Origin: Armigeres subalbatus
Taxonomy: Eukaryota; Arthropoda; Insecta; Diptera; Culicidae
DNA: 64,000 nt
Assembly: GCF_024139115.2 (NCBI RefSeq)
Contig: NC_085140.1
Coordinates: forward strand, 230,137,871-230,201,870
Reading direction: 5' to 3'
Shown here: positions 46,130 through 56,140 of the stretch, piece by piece
Position numbering within the stretch: the first letter of the stretch is position 1
How the letters are laid out: each line of letters starts with the position of its first letter
Notes under the pieces: model-generated
Databases searched by the model: none
What the model saw: the letters and a program-made list of their open reading frames with translations, nothing else
Told to the model about the DNA's origin: nothing
Made by a program: the position numbers and the translations under genes

Positions 46130-47047
46130 GTCATTAGGCCGAACGGTCATTAGGCCAAATGGCGACTAGGCCGAATGAGAACTGAAAAGTGAGAAGTGAG
46201 TATTGCAAAGTGAGGAAAAAGTAGAACGGAAGAAGAAAAAAGGAAAAAGGAGAAAGAAGTAAGAAGGAAGAAGGAAGAAAGTAGTAGCAAGAAGGAGGAA
46301 GAAGAAAGAATGAAGAAGGGAGAAAGAAGGAAGGAAACGGAAAGAAGAAAGAAGAGGGAAGAAGGTGGTAGGAAGAGGAAAGAAGAAAGAAAGAAGAAGG
46401 AAGAAGGAAGAAAGAAGAAAAAAAAGGAAGAAGGAAGATGGAAAAAGGAAGATGAAAAAGGAAGAAGGGTGAAGCAAGATGGAAGAAGGAAGAAGGAAGA
46501 TGGAAGATGGAAGACGGAAAAAGGAAGAAGGAAGAAGGAAAAAGGAAATAGGAAGAAAGAAGAAGGAAGAAAAAAAGAAGGAATAAGGAAGAAGAAGAAA
46601 GGAAGAAAGAAGAAGGAAGAAGGAGGAAAGAAGAAGTTAGAAGAAGCAGGGAAGAAGAAAGAAGGAAGAAGGAAAAAGGAATAAGGAAGAAGGAAGAAAA
46701 AAGAAGGAAGAAGGGAAAAGGAATAAAAAAGATGGAAGAAGAGAAGATGGAAGAAGAAAGAAGGAAGAAAGAAGAAAGAAGAAAGAAGAAAGAATAAGGA
46801 AGAAGAAAGAAGGGAGACGGAAGACGAGAGAAAGAAAGAAGGAAGAAGGAAAAAGTAAGAAGGAAGATGGAAGAAGAAAGATGGAAGAAGGAAGAAAGAA
46901 GAAGAAAGATGCAATAAGGGAGAAGGAAGAAGGGGTAAGGTGAAAAAAGAACTTCTCATTTTTCACTATTTTCTTCATTTTGCTAATTCGGCCTAATTAC
47001 CGTTCGGGCTAATAACCATTCGGCCTTATGGCCATAGTGTCAGGCCA
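46130..47047. repeat. ~780-bp purine (GAAGAA/GGA) tract with inverted GGCCTAAT borders
   Basis: Left border: 'ggtcattaggccgaacggtc', 'attaggccaaatgg', then 'gagaactgaaaagtgagaag'. Right border, inverted: 'ggccgaatggttattagccc', 'gaacggtaattaggccgaat', then 'gaaaaatgagaagttctt'. Between, about 46200-46945 is almost purely A and G on the plus strand, in GAAGAAGGAAGA variants. Long frames across it (Lys/Glu-rich on plus, Phe/Ser/Leu-rich on minus) are artefacts of composition. Confidence 0.9.
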
Positions 47048-49559
47048 TTTGGATATATTTTTGTTTATGTAGATAGGCGTTTTTTTAATTTGTTTTGAAG
47101 TATTGTCTAATGACTCGCCTATGAGTTATTTTGTTTATATCATACTATCCAAAATTAAGTTACGGAACGTCAGTTAGTTTTGGATGTCTTGTCTTGTCGC
47201 AATGGAGCGTTTTTTGTCAGTAAATCCAATTCATTTCATTTTAAGTTATAGAAAGTGATAGTTAATTGCTATTCAGATTAATTGAATTGCAATACGTCTA
47301 ATTTGTTTACGTGAAATTTTGGAATACACGGAGAAAAGGAGATTGGTGCGATCATGGGCAGTACATATATGCATCATTAAACTTCAGTAGAAAATTAATC
47401 TTCTAAAAAAATTTCTGTATTGTGTTGTACGGGCATATGTTTCATTCGGACGTGTGGTCCATTCGGGAAAATGTTCTTTTCGGACGAATGGTATTTTGGG
47501 CATATGTTACATTCGGGCGTTTGTCTTCCGGTTGAATGGAATTCAGGTCTATGTTAAGCCCGCTTTTGTGATAGAATTTAATTTTCAGTGCATTGGGGTT
47601 CTGTTATTCTCTTCAGCAGACCCCAGACGACAGGAAAAGTTTGACAAACTCTTGAATATTGAAGAAAAAGATTGATGGTGTGAGTGCAATCCCAATATAT
47701 CGATGTAAATATTGATGAAAATCAGAAAAGTTTGATATTTATTTCAATATTTCGCCTCATCTCCCCCGCAGTTTGCCTACAGGAGTCGACGACGGTTGAG
47801 TCTGTGCGTATTTTGTGGGTTATACCGCTATTTGATTCGTAGTTGTTCTAGAAATATTTTAATTTTTCTTCAGCTTCTATATTGAAGAAAAGTTTGATGA
47901 GAAAAGTATTGTCAATGTATCTCTCGTTTGGGGTCTGCTTTACGTTCGATATATTGCAATTTGCGATGATATCATCAAATGCATGAAACTTGCAAAAGAT
48001 CTTGCATACAGTGTTGCTGGATATTTTATCATTCAAGAAGGTTATATTATGATCAAAGTTGTATGCTATTTAACCAAAATACAATGAGGCATTACTCTAT
48101 ATTAAAGATATTGTGATAGAGAGCTCATCTTTACGGAAAAGTATAATGAATCTAAGAAATAAAGCGAAATTAAGTGGAATTGTTCGATATAAGTTCAATA
48201 AAAAAATATGAAAAATATGTTAGCATCACTGTACCGATTTACACATCGAACCAAAACTAAGGACCCTTCACCTCTCCCCCTGTCACAAACTGTCACAAAT
48301 TCTAGATCCCCTCCCCCTTAAACCTTGGACGTAATTTTTGAACGATAACCAATACTAATTTTAGTTGTAAATTACAAAAAAATGAAGTGTTTGAAAAAAA
48401 TCTTTTATGGGGGGAGGGAAAATCGGAAAACTCAGAAAAAAATGCATACTTAATTAGTCTACGGCCTAATTCTCTATAATTTTCTACATGACTGGGAATG
48501 GGATATAATATTCATCGAATGGGAAGATGAATTATGCTGCATGATATTTTTCAACTGTTCAACAGAAGTGTGAATTTGAAGCCTATTTTAGTTATTTCAT
48601 TCTTTATATCGATTATCGATATAATCGATTCAACCTACCCTCTAAATTTTTAAATAAGCTTGGATTTGGTTTAAAAATGGATTAAATTAGGGAAAGAACA
48701 AGAAACAGTAGAGTAAATTTTACAAAATTAACATTGTTTAGAATTATTTGAGTTGAATCTAAATGAAGAAAACATAAGCGATGGAGATTCAAACATTGTT
48801 GCTTGCAAAACAGTAGAATTATTTCAGTTATTCTCTCTGCCCAGGTCAAAGATACTATGACACTACATACATAGATAAAGTATTCCGAACATGCATTGGT
48901 AAAAGACTGCGATTATGAAAAAAGTTAAACGCATTTATTTTGGCCCCCAGAATAATATTAAAATCGTCACGGGAGAACGAAGGAAAGTTTTATGGGAAAA
49001 TAGTTTTTTGCCTTCCTGTTTTCGGGATCGTCTGACGGTCCATCTTCTCGCAAGCTAAACCGAAGCAAGTTTTCGTTTGAGACCTAGCAGTACACCGTGG
49101 ATGGGATGTTTTTTGCGATAAAAAGCGCTTCCATGAACGAAAAACTTTTGCAAGCGTTCGCTTTACCCATGTTGTCACGAAATTGCGGCCCAGCGAGCAT
49201 ACAAAAACTCTGGCGAGCCTACTTTTATGTATGGTAGAACTGTGCAGGACCAAATTATGTACACTTGGTGAATAATCTAGAGGTTGAAAGTATCAATACT
49301 TTGTCAACGTCTGAGTTCAGATTGGTGTTGCATGAATGTTTTATAAGTACAATGAGTATTCAGTAGTTGATACTAAAAAAAATATTGCTGCTACTTAGAA
49401 TTTGTCTAGCACCACCAAAATTCTCACACAGATTTACACACACTGAATTTATTACATCACAACAACAACTGAGAGCTTTTTATAACAGCACTACGGATAT
49501 CCACCCCATACGGTAGACCGGTAAAAGTTTTTTGTTCGCGAATCTTAGCTGTGCCTAAA
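47048..49559. other. Unassigned stretch
   Basis: 47440-47535 holds four to five 'cattcgg(a/g)cg' strings, loosely like the GGCC-motif family. 48245-48320 has 'cccctccccc' patches typical of mosquito repeats. No gene supported. Confidence 0.35.
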
Positions 49560-49973
49560 TTAATAGTCTAAGCGGCCGACTCTATCAATTATGTCTTTTA
49601 CCGCGTTGTCAACAAGTCGTTCGAGTGCTCCATTTTTTACGATGGAACTTGTTTGGAGTAACAAATGAAAAAAATACGTATTAAATTTTAACAGCGGTAG
49701 TATTATGAATAGGAAAGCAAGTGTAAACAGAATAAGAAAAAAAACTTTGACACAGTGGTAAACAACGTGAACAAACATGACTTCAATATACTTACTATTT
49801 TCAAATTGTGGAACTTGTGTCGATCTTCTAAAGGTCAGGTCAACCGGGGCATCAAGTAAAAGAGATAGGAAATGTTCAGCTTTTCGGCATGGCAAGAATC
49901 GATTTATGATATTGTATACATAATTTTTTTTTTTGATGGCACGTCCATACAAATAACACTGGTTCTCAGCCAT
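49560..49973 (-). CDS. Hypothetical 137-residue protein or exon with one membrane segment
   Basis: ATG at 49973 with TATAAAT immediately upstream (too close for a normal leader). Residues 1-60 are hydrophilic with NRFLPCRKAEHFL; about 66-102 are strongly hydrophobic (VKVFFLILFTLAFLFIILPL), then ALERLVDNAVKDIIDRVGRL forms a predicted amphipathic helix before the stop. A good donor, AATA/GTAAGTAT, lies after FEN (residue 59), so the hydrophobic part could instead be intron. No family recognised. Confidence 0.3.
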   Translation of the reverse strand: MAENQCYLYGRAIKKKNYVYNIINRFLPCRKAEHFLSLLLDAPVDLTFRRSTQVPQFENSKYIEVMFVHVVYHCVKVFFLILFTLAFLFIILPLLKFNTYFFHLLLQTSSIVKNGALERLVDNAVKDIIDRVGRLDY

Positions 49974-49999
49974 ATTTATACACCCTCAGGTACGTCACG

Positions 50000-50198
50000 T
50001 AGGGACACGGCAGGTATTTTCGTCTGTTCGTCATAGTCTCGAAAACCAATAAAAGAGACGCTTTTCTGTAAAACTCATACGTACCAAATCGTAAGCTCAG
50101 GAGAAACGTTCTGCTATAGTGGAGTTCTAGCAAATGTACGTTGCTTTCATTGGTTTTAGCCCCTATGACGATGGACGGAAATACCTGCCATGTCCCTA
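50000..50198. mobile_element. 199-bp inverted-repeat MITE, TA ends
   Basis: Left TAGGGACACGGCAGGTATTT and inverted right TAGGGACATGGCAGGTATTT; homology extends about 60 bp inward ('cgtcatag', 'aaaaccaat(a/g)aaag'). TA may be the target duplication. The string 'cgttgctttcattggttttt' recurs near 18553. Confidence 0.75.
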
Positions 50199-50491
50199 CT
50201 AGTCATGTCGTTTCGCACGTGGCCTGCCTAAAAAAATAGTAGGCTGAGCGCTGCGCGTCTTCTTGTAGACAACAGTTATGTGCAGCGGTCCTTAAGCTTT
50301 TTCGATGTTTTCATCACTGCACTGTGCACTGTAAACAAGAATACCGTTATCAGGGGTGACAAAATCCATCATAAATGTCACTTATGATTTAGTTTTCTTG
50401 CACAAATACATTCAATCTCTTCTACAAGCATTCAAAGTTGTTGAAACAGTGACCCAATCTTACCCACGATGACGGTACTGAATATTTCAAC

Positions 50492-50652
50492 GTGCACACA
50501 CAAAAAAACGTTTCCGAGTTCGTAAACCAGCAAAAATACATGGATTCGGGAACACTAGTCTGTATTCCCGAATCCGTGACTGTTTTTCCCGAAAAAATAC
50601 AACGTGAACTCGTTAATTCACAAATTCATGAAAGCTTTTTTTGCGTGTGCAG
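50492..50652. mobile_element. 161-bp inverted-repeat MITE with internal hairpin
   Basis: Ends: GTGCACACACAAAAAAACG and, inverted, CTGCACACGCAAAAAAAGC. The centre carries GGATTCGGGAA (50541) and its complement TTCCCGAATCC (50564). The spurious 65-codon frame here is a by-product. Confidence 0.65.
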
Positions 50653-50839
50653 ATGCAAAATTTACAAAACTAGTTACATTCCACAATGATCTCCTATGAA
50701 TGTTTTAAAAATGAATTTAAAATGTGTTTTAAACATGGGTCTTTGACGAAACGCCCGAATGGTGGCGTAATATGACTCAATTGCATGTGGAATAATGTTG
50801 AACGCATCGTTTATCTTAGCGCATTGAATGAAAATCTTA

Positions 50840-50892
50840 CGGGTGAGGTGAATACTGGGTTCGGCGTAGAGTTGGTTGAACTTGTGGTTCAT
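50840..50892 (-). pseudogene. Tiny RTE-like fragment
   Basis: Reads MNHKFNQLYAEPSIH, matching the C-terminal MNHELAQLY.EPSI motif of the RTE copies at 28067 and 40245. It is only 15 to 18 residues, so could be chance. Confidence 0.3.
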
Positions 50893-50949
50893 CCTTCATC
50901 ACCTTACAGCAGTTTTCCGACGATTCTGTTAATCTTCTGTTAATCTTCT

Positions 50950-51176
50950 ACTATATACCAACAGGAACTTTGCCAGCTTTTCTACTAATATTAGTATTCT
51001 ATTAACATTTCCTAAATTATTGATTGAAAGCTTTTCTATGCCCGTCATTGCATTCTGTGTAGTAAGTACAATGGATACACTATGCCCAGGGTGTCGAGAA
51101 AAAACAAAAACATCCAAATCAAACTCGCCAAGCTCCGGATTGGCAATCCTACGCCTTTGCTCGCAAGGCTAACTAA
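50950..51176 (-). mobile_element. tRNA-derived SINE, third variant
   Basis: On the minus strand: head GTTAGCCTTGCGAGCAAAGG, 'ggattgccaatccggagc', a degraded box B GGCGAGTTTGATTTGG, then 'tctcgacaccctgggcatag' and 'tgtatccattgtacttact' and 'gcaatgacgggcatagaaaa'. The body parallels Feilai ('ctcgacttccctgggcata') but the head differs, so it is a related SINE family. The 3' end is worn. Confidence 0.6.
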
Positions 51177-53008
51177 AGACCGATTCTGTTAATCACTGGC
51201 GGGTAAAAAGTGGGGACATAATCTATCAAATCAAAAGCATTTCTTAAGATTTAAATATCCTAAATAAAATGATTTTCTGCCAACCACATATTATCTATCA
51301 AAATATTCTTAAATTCGCCAAAATGATTCTCGGAAAGATAAAATGGTTTCCGCCAAATCTCACCAGGAGAATGGAACTAATGGATCATGGTAGGTATACC
51401 GATTGCAGCAGCTGAAAATCTGGATATGGACGATTGTTGAAGATTGATACCATTTTCTATTCCTCCGCGACAACGGGAAACGTTTGTTAAATCAAAACGC
51501 AAGGGAGGGCGGGTCTCGTCAAAGCTTTCAGTAATATCACCTCTGCTCGAAATGCGCCTTACGCATTTTTTTCTTTTGAGCATTGTTAACGTTCGATACG
51601 GACAGCGTGACTTGCAAGCGGAAAAAGGAATCAATTAGGGAAACGAGCACTAGATTTAATCGTTGACAAGTACCTATATGGGTAGGGAGTGTTGGAATAA
51701 AATGGTCTGCGATATATGCATCCACATATCCACAGTAAATAACGTTAAACAAAGGATATGTTTAGCAACAAGAAGAACTATAGTAAAGGTAACGCTGGTG
51801 ATTAAACTGGTGGCCCTTTAAGCACATGAAGCGTGAACATTAAAAGGGGACGACTGGAAAGCTTTCGAGGCTTCATTGAACCAGAGAGAATCATCCCAGC
51901 CATGCTCTTTAAAAATGCTGAAAAACGTGTAGATTTGCAAAGCAGTTTTCAGCTGGCATATCAATAAATGCAAATGTTGTGAAAATGATGTCCGAAAACG
52001 GCAAAGAACTCGCGGAAGGAGGTCGATAACAGCTTAACGACATGAAAACGCTAGCTTCAAGCAGCGAATGAGTACCTGAGAAGATTTAGAGCTTAGAATT
52101 AATAGCCAAGTATACAAAAACCTGTGGAGTTTACGTAATTCAGCATAATACTATATTTAGCACACTTCCGCTCACTACGCAACAGGAGAAGGAAAAGTTT
52201 TTTCATGACGTTGTCACCAAAATATGCTCCAACCAAAATGAGTAGTTCAGGATAGCCGACCACCGACCGGCAAGTCGCTTATTAAAACACAGTGGGAAGT
52301 AATTTGATGAACACGTTTGTCACGTGCTGCCGGCATAAAGTCATAAGGTGAGGGCGGCGAGACTTTGAGTACCCACTATACTAAACGAAGGAAAATATTC
52401 AGTGTAAGCTGTGAAAAAGATGGACGGTGGTGGCGAAAAGAACCTTGGTTGAAGCTATACGAACCATGTACTAACCAAGAACAACTTTCTTATCTTTCCT
52501 ACAGATCCAGTTCGTGTGGCGGGGCTGTTTTCAACACCTCACCTGTTGTTATTTTACACTATTTCTGGTTGGCACGCACACGTGAATAGCTTCCTTTTAC
52601 GGTATTTTGACAGTCGGGGTTTTTATAAGTTTATTGTTATGAGGATAATAAAATTTCGGGCGGCAAAAAAAACCATAACTCACTATCTACACTTGTAGAG
52701 AAAAAAAGAAGTGTTGAAAGGGGTATAGTTTCTTAGAAAATATTTACAGAGAGTAAACTGCGATGTTTTGTATTAGTAAATTTATTCATGTTACTTTTTT
52801 GGGCCGCAAAGAGCATTCAAATGAATTCTTTTTCAAATATGACTAATATGTCTGAATCAAATATTCTTCACAGATCAAATACTCTGGAATTAGAATCTTT
52901 TGTGGATAATTTAATTAACTATCAGTCAGAATTCAACAAAGATGCTAGCATTGCAGGACGTGTGGGTATAATAATTTAACCATGGGCGCATTTGAAGTTG
53001 ATCAAACC
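51177..53008. other. Unassigned stretch
   Basis: Short frames at 51377-51752 and 52365-52698 only; none recognised. No repeat ends seen. Confidence 0.3.
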
Positions 53009-53216
53009 CAGTGTTGGTAGATATATAAGCAATAAATTGCCCCCAAATTGATTTCAAATGCGTTTTTAAACCAAAATTATTTTTTGGCAAATGAGTGAAA
53101 TGATGCGTTTTAGCATGAAAAAATCAAGCGTGATGCATTTCTTTAAAATCGCAGACGATTTCGTTCGCACGGGAGCGCTCGTTGATTGAGATTTATGAGT
53201 GATTTTACCAACACTG
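53009..53216. mobile_element. 208-bp MITE with 11-bp TIRs and AACC duplication
   Basis: CAGTGTTGGTA at 53009-53019 and its exact complement at 53206-53216; AACC directly flanks both sides (53005-53008, 53217-53220). Interior AT-rich, non-coding. Confidence 0.7.
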
Positions 53217-53299
53217 AACCATCATAATCGGGTAAAATTATTATTTTTTTCGAGTGTTTGCGAAAATAACAAAAAGCTTAGATTAGCTTAACTGACTGT

Positions 53300-53635
53300 A
53301 CACATCGTAGTTGCTAGTCGTTATTTGCCGCCAAGGTAGTCAAGTTAGGAAGCGTCAAGGTGGGATGGTCGGTATGCCCTGTGGGCATACACGAGCAACC
53401 CGAACTTTGCTTCAAGTGCCTGGAAACGGGGCACAAGCAATGGGACTGCAAAGGCCCTGACAGAAGCAATCTCTGCCGACGCTGCGGATTGGAGGGACAT
53501 AAGGCACAATGCTGCACGAACCCTCCCAATTGTTTGATTTGTTCCAGCAAAGCTGTGAACAGCAAGCACCCCATGGAGGTTCGATGTGCCCGGCGTTTAA
53601 GCGTGCTGCAAAATCAAAGTGCAGGTAACGCAGCT
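53300..53635 (+). pseudogene. R1-like retrotransposon ORF1 (Gag) C-terminus, zinc knuckles
   Basis: After GSVKVGWSVCPVG the frame holds CFKCLETGHKQWDC (CX2CX4HX4C), LCRRCGLEGHKAQC (same spacing) and a third CLIC...H...C cluster within NCLICSSKAVNSKHPMEVRC. Three such knuckles are typical of R1/jockey-type ORF1 proteins, which coat the element's RNA. Only the last 85 or so residues are present, and the frame passes directly into ORF2 C-terminal sequence. Confidence 0.85.
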
Positions 53636-54170
53636 GGCTTGCTCGGCCTCGCCCGAGTGTTTGGTGTGCGCAGGTTTAGAGGAAACGGCGGAACACGTGT
53701 TGTTCGTGTGCTCACGTTTTCGGTGACCACATGCTTGCCATATGTGGTCTGGACACTACCCCGGACAACCTAGTTCGGAGGATGTGTAAAGATGAAGTTG
53801 GCTGGAACGCTGTTTTATCGGCTATCGCCCAAATCGTCTCGGAGCTACACAGAAGGTGGCGCGTGGACTCAAGGCTGGCTAGTTCAGGCGCAAATAAGAG
53901 GTGGTCCAAGGGATCGGAGTCGGCTTCATGGGTCATACCGGTGGTCATGCTCTGTGGTCGAACTCGATCCTTTTATCGAACAAGTGGCCGTGCGAAGAAC
54001 AACATTATATCGTCGCTTTCGCGGCGTCGGTCAACCAGGCGGGTTCCGAGCCCGAGGACAGAAAGGGGTCCTCGTCAAGGCTGGGGTAGGCGTAGGCACC
54101 GCGTCGGCAAGTACCTCTGTGTGCTGGCGAATAGGCCCTATCGCAGAGAGGTCAATTTAGGGTGCACGCG
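53636..54170 (+). pseudogene. R1-like ORF2 C-terminus joined to ORF1
   Basis: From 53640: CLVCAGLEETAEHVLFVC, a one-base insertion near 53720, then LAICGLDTTPDNLVRRMCKD, GWNAVLSAIAQIVSELHRRW to about 53880. This is the cysteine/histidine C-terminal region of R1-clade ORF2. The endonuclease and reverse transcriptase (some 3 kb) are missing between it and the knuckles, so an internal deletion joined the ends. Beyond 53890 the frames look like 3' untranslated DNA. Confidence 0.8.
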
Positions 54171-54560
54171 GCATCATCATTCTTGATACCAGCCGTGCAG
54201 AGGAAAGCAGGCGCGAAGTCAACCCTTTCCACCTTCCGAGGACATAGGGCGTGGTAAGGCCACCTGCAAAGCCGGCAATGCGCTGGCACGATACCATGGT
54301 GTTCTTCTGAAAAAAAGCGAGGCACAATGTTCGGTGCTGCAAGGATACGCAGCTAACTTCGAGGGTGCGTTGTGCACTGGCCCCCCTTTGAAGCATTACT
54401 TTCTGGTTGTACCGAAGGGACTATGGGCTTGGCGGCAATGGAAACGGTTTAGTGGGTCGGGGATGTAGTCCTGCCTCCCTCGTTTGCTGTTGGAGGTGGT
54501 CCCTAACCCCGCACTTCCTGGACAACCCAGGAAGATTCCCCCTCCATTGCTTAGGAAGAA
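54171..54560 (+). other. 3' untranslated region of the R1-like element
   Basis: GC-richer than its surroundings and continuous with the ORF2 remnant; ends near 'ggaagattccccctcc'. Frames here are not coding. Confidence 0.45.
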
Positions 54561-54838
54561 AAAAAAGTCGTGATTGGCCGAGAAACAACAAATAATGCAC
54601 AGCTCACCAATTGAATAGTTTTTTCGGGACTAGACAGCTATTCTCACACTACATGCTTCGGAGTTTCTTTAATTCAAGACCAATAACGATGCCACGTCCT
54701 AGCAGTCAATTAGGATAAGGGGAGTAAAACTAGTTCCACACTTATTGCTTCAAGAGACCGAGGAATCCTCTGCATCTCCATGAGCGCACTGGAAAGGAAT
54801 AGTATTGGAAATCTATTGGAAATCGCCTTGGTAAGCGA

Positions 54839-55240
54839 CTAATTATTTCTTTTGAACGACGACATATTCATGATGATACAGAAACGGAAAAACAACGCGT
54901 GTCTAACGTATTTTCCCGAAGACTGATTCGATATCTTAACTACTTCGCGGCGACTTAACGCATTGTACTTACTTGCTCGACAACTACTGCAAATTGTTGA
55001 AGATCGCACTTCTTTCCAGATTGAGAAAATAACAAAAAGAATTACAAACAACGCGTAAAAAACAACTGGCAATAATATATAACTAAAAACAATATATCCA
55101 CTTCTACAGAATTTAAAAAGAATCAAACTGCATGTTAATAATGTAATTTTACTGTTTTCTGAAACAATTCTTGTAAGGATTGATCGAGCATCAAGCATCG
55201 AAATCCGAAGGCATTCATAGATAAAAAAAAATGTCGACAT
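54839..55240 (-). CDS. Hypothetical 133-residue reading frame, membrane-like
   Basis: ATG at 55240; residues about 48-75 (GYIVFSYILLPVVFYALFVI and onward) form a likely membrane segment, followed by cysteine- and basic-rich text. No family recognised. Its start and first 40 or so codons lie in the duplicated block R (55113-55403), whose second copy at 55850-56140 carries the same start but not the rest. AT-rich DNA makes hydrophobic frames by chance, so this is tentative. Confidence 0.25.
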   Translation of the reverse strand: MSTFFFIYECLRISMLDARSILTRIVSENSKITLLTCSLILFKFCRSGYIVFSYILLPVVFYALFVILFVIFSIWKEVRSSTICSSCRASKYNALSRREVVKISNQSSGKYVRHALFFRFCIIMNMSSFKRNN

Positions 55241-55403
55241 AACAAAACAAATAGAGAATCTTCGCCGAGTACATACCTAAGAGTAACAAATTTACTACAT
55301 TTCAAATTTGAATTCTCGTAATGACAACTTATCTTTTGCCAACCCTACATTTCTGTCAGCTCGCAAATCACGCACCAACACTTATTCGCATTCTTCGTAG
55401 CAG
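55113..55403 (+). repeat. Duplicated block R, copy 1
   Basis: 291 bp, direct copy of 55850-56140 with only a few differences ('aatcaaactg' versus 'aatccaactg', 'gatcgagcat' versus 'gatcaagcat', 'caaatttgaa' versus 'caagtttgaa'). Confidence 0.92.
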
Positions 55404-55849
55404 TACGTAGTGGTACATCTCTTTGTGCTCTATGAAATCAAACGTGATCACAGTCACAGTCATATAAGAAATCCCTGGAGAAAGGCTATAGGGTCTACAC
55501 GCGTAATCGAAGGTCTGTAAATTTGTTTCAAAGGTGGTACATGCTGGTACATGTCCTTGGAAAATAATACGATCACAACATATGTACTGCAAAACCTCTT
55601 TTGGCGCCCAAAACGAGGGAGCGTAAATGGAATCAGAGCGTAAAAAGAGGGAGCGTTATTTCGAATTGAGGGCGTAAAAAGAGAGAGCGCTATTTGGAAT
55701 TTGGAGCGTAAAAAAAGTTTGCCATCTTTTAGGTAAGCAAAGTTTGATATTTAACTTACTTTTAGTCTTAAGATGTGTCTTTTACCAATTTCGGTATTAG
55801 TTTCGTCAAAATAGTTTTCGTTATAATGGTCGTCTAATTTTTTAATTTT
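55404..55849 (+). repeat. Block X, copy 1, between the two R copies
   Basis: 446 bp matching 58852-59282 at roughly 95 percent. It contains one 'ctacacgcgtaatcgaaggt' unit of the ACGCGTAACC family and three to four 'gggagcgt(a/t)a' strings. No TIRs found. Its left part overlaps the satellite family of 58-60 kb. Confidence 0.88.
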
Positions 55850-56140
55850 TTAAAAAGAATCCAACTGCATGTTAATAATGTAATTTTACTGTTTTCTGAA
55901 ACAATTCTTGTAAGGATTGATCAAGCATCAAGCATCGAAATCCGAAGGCATTCATAGATAAAAAAAAATGTCGACATAACAAAACAAATAGAGAATCTTC
56001 GCCGAGTACATACCTAAGAGTAACAAATTTACTACATTTCAAGTTTGAATTCTCGTAATGACAACTTATCTTTTGCCAACCCTACATTTCTGTCAGCTCG
56101 CAAATCACGCACCAACACTTATTCGCATTCTTCGTAGCAG
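55850..56140 (+). repeat. Duplicated block R, copy 2
   Basis: See copy 1. R-X-R resembles an insertion with a very long target duplication or a tandem duplication. Confidence 0.92.

Noticed and set aside
46150..46978. Long frames (269 and 124 codons) across the GA-rich tract
   Set aside because: They arise because a pure purine strand cannot contain most stop codons; composition is only Lys/Glu/Arg or Phe/Ser/Leu.
53792..54186. Basic frames of 120-150 codons after the R1 remnant
   Set aside because: Only the first 50 or so codons match the R1 ORF2 C-terminus; the remainder reads as GC-rich 3' untranslated sequence.
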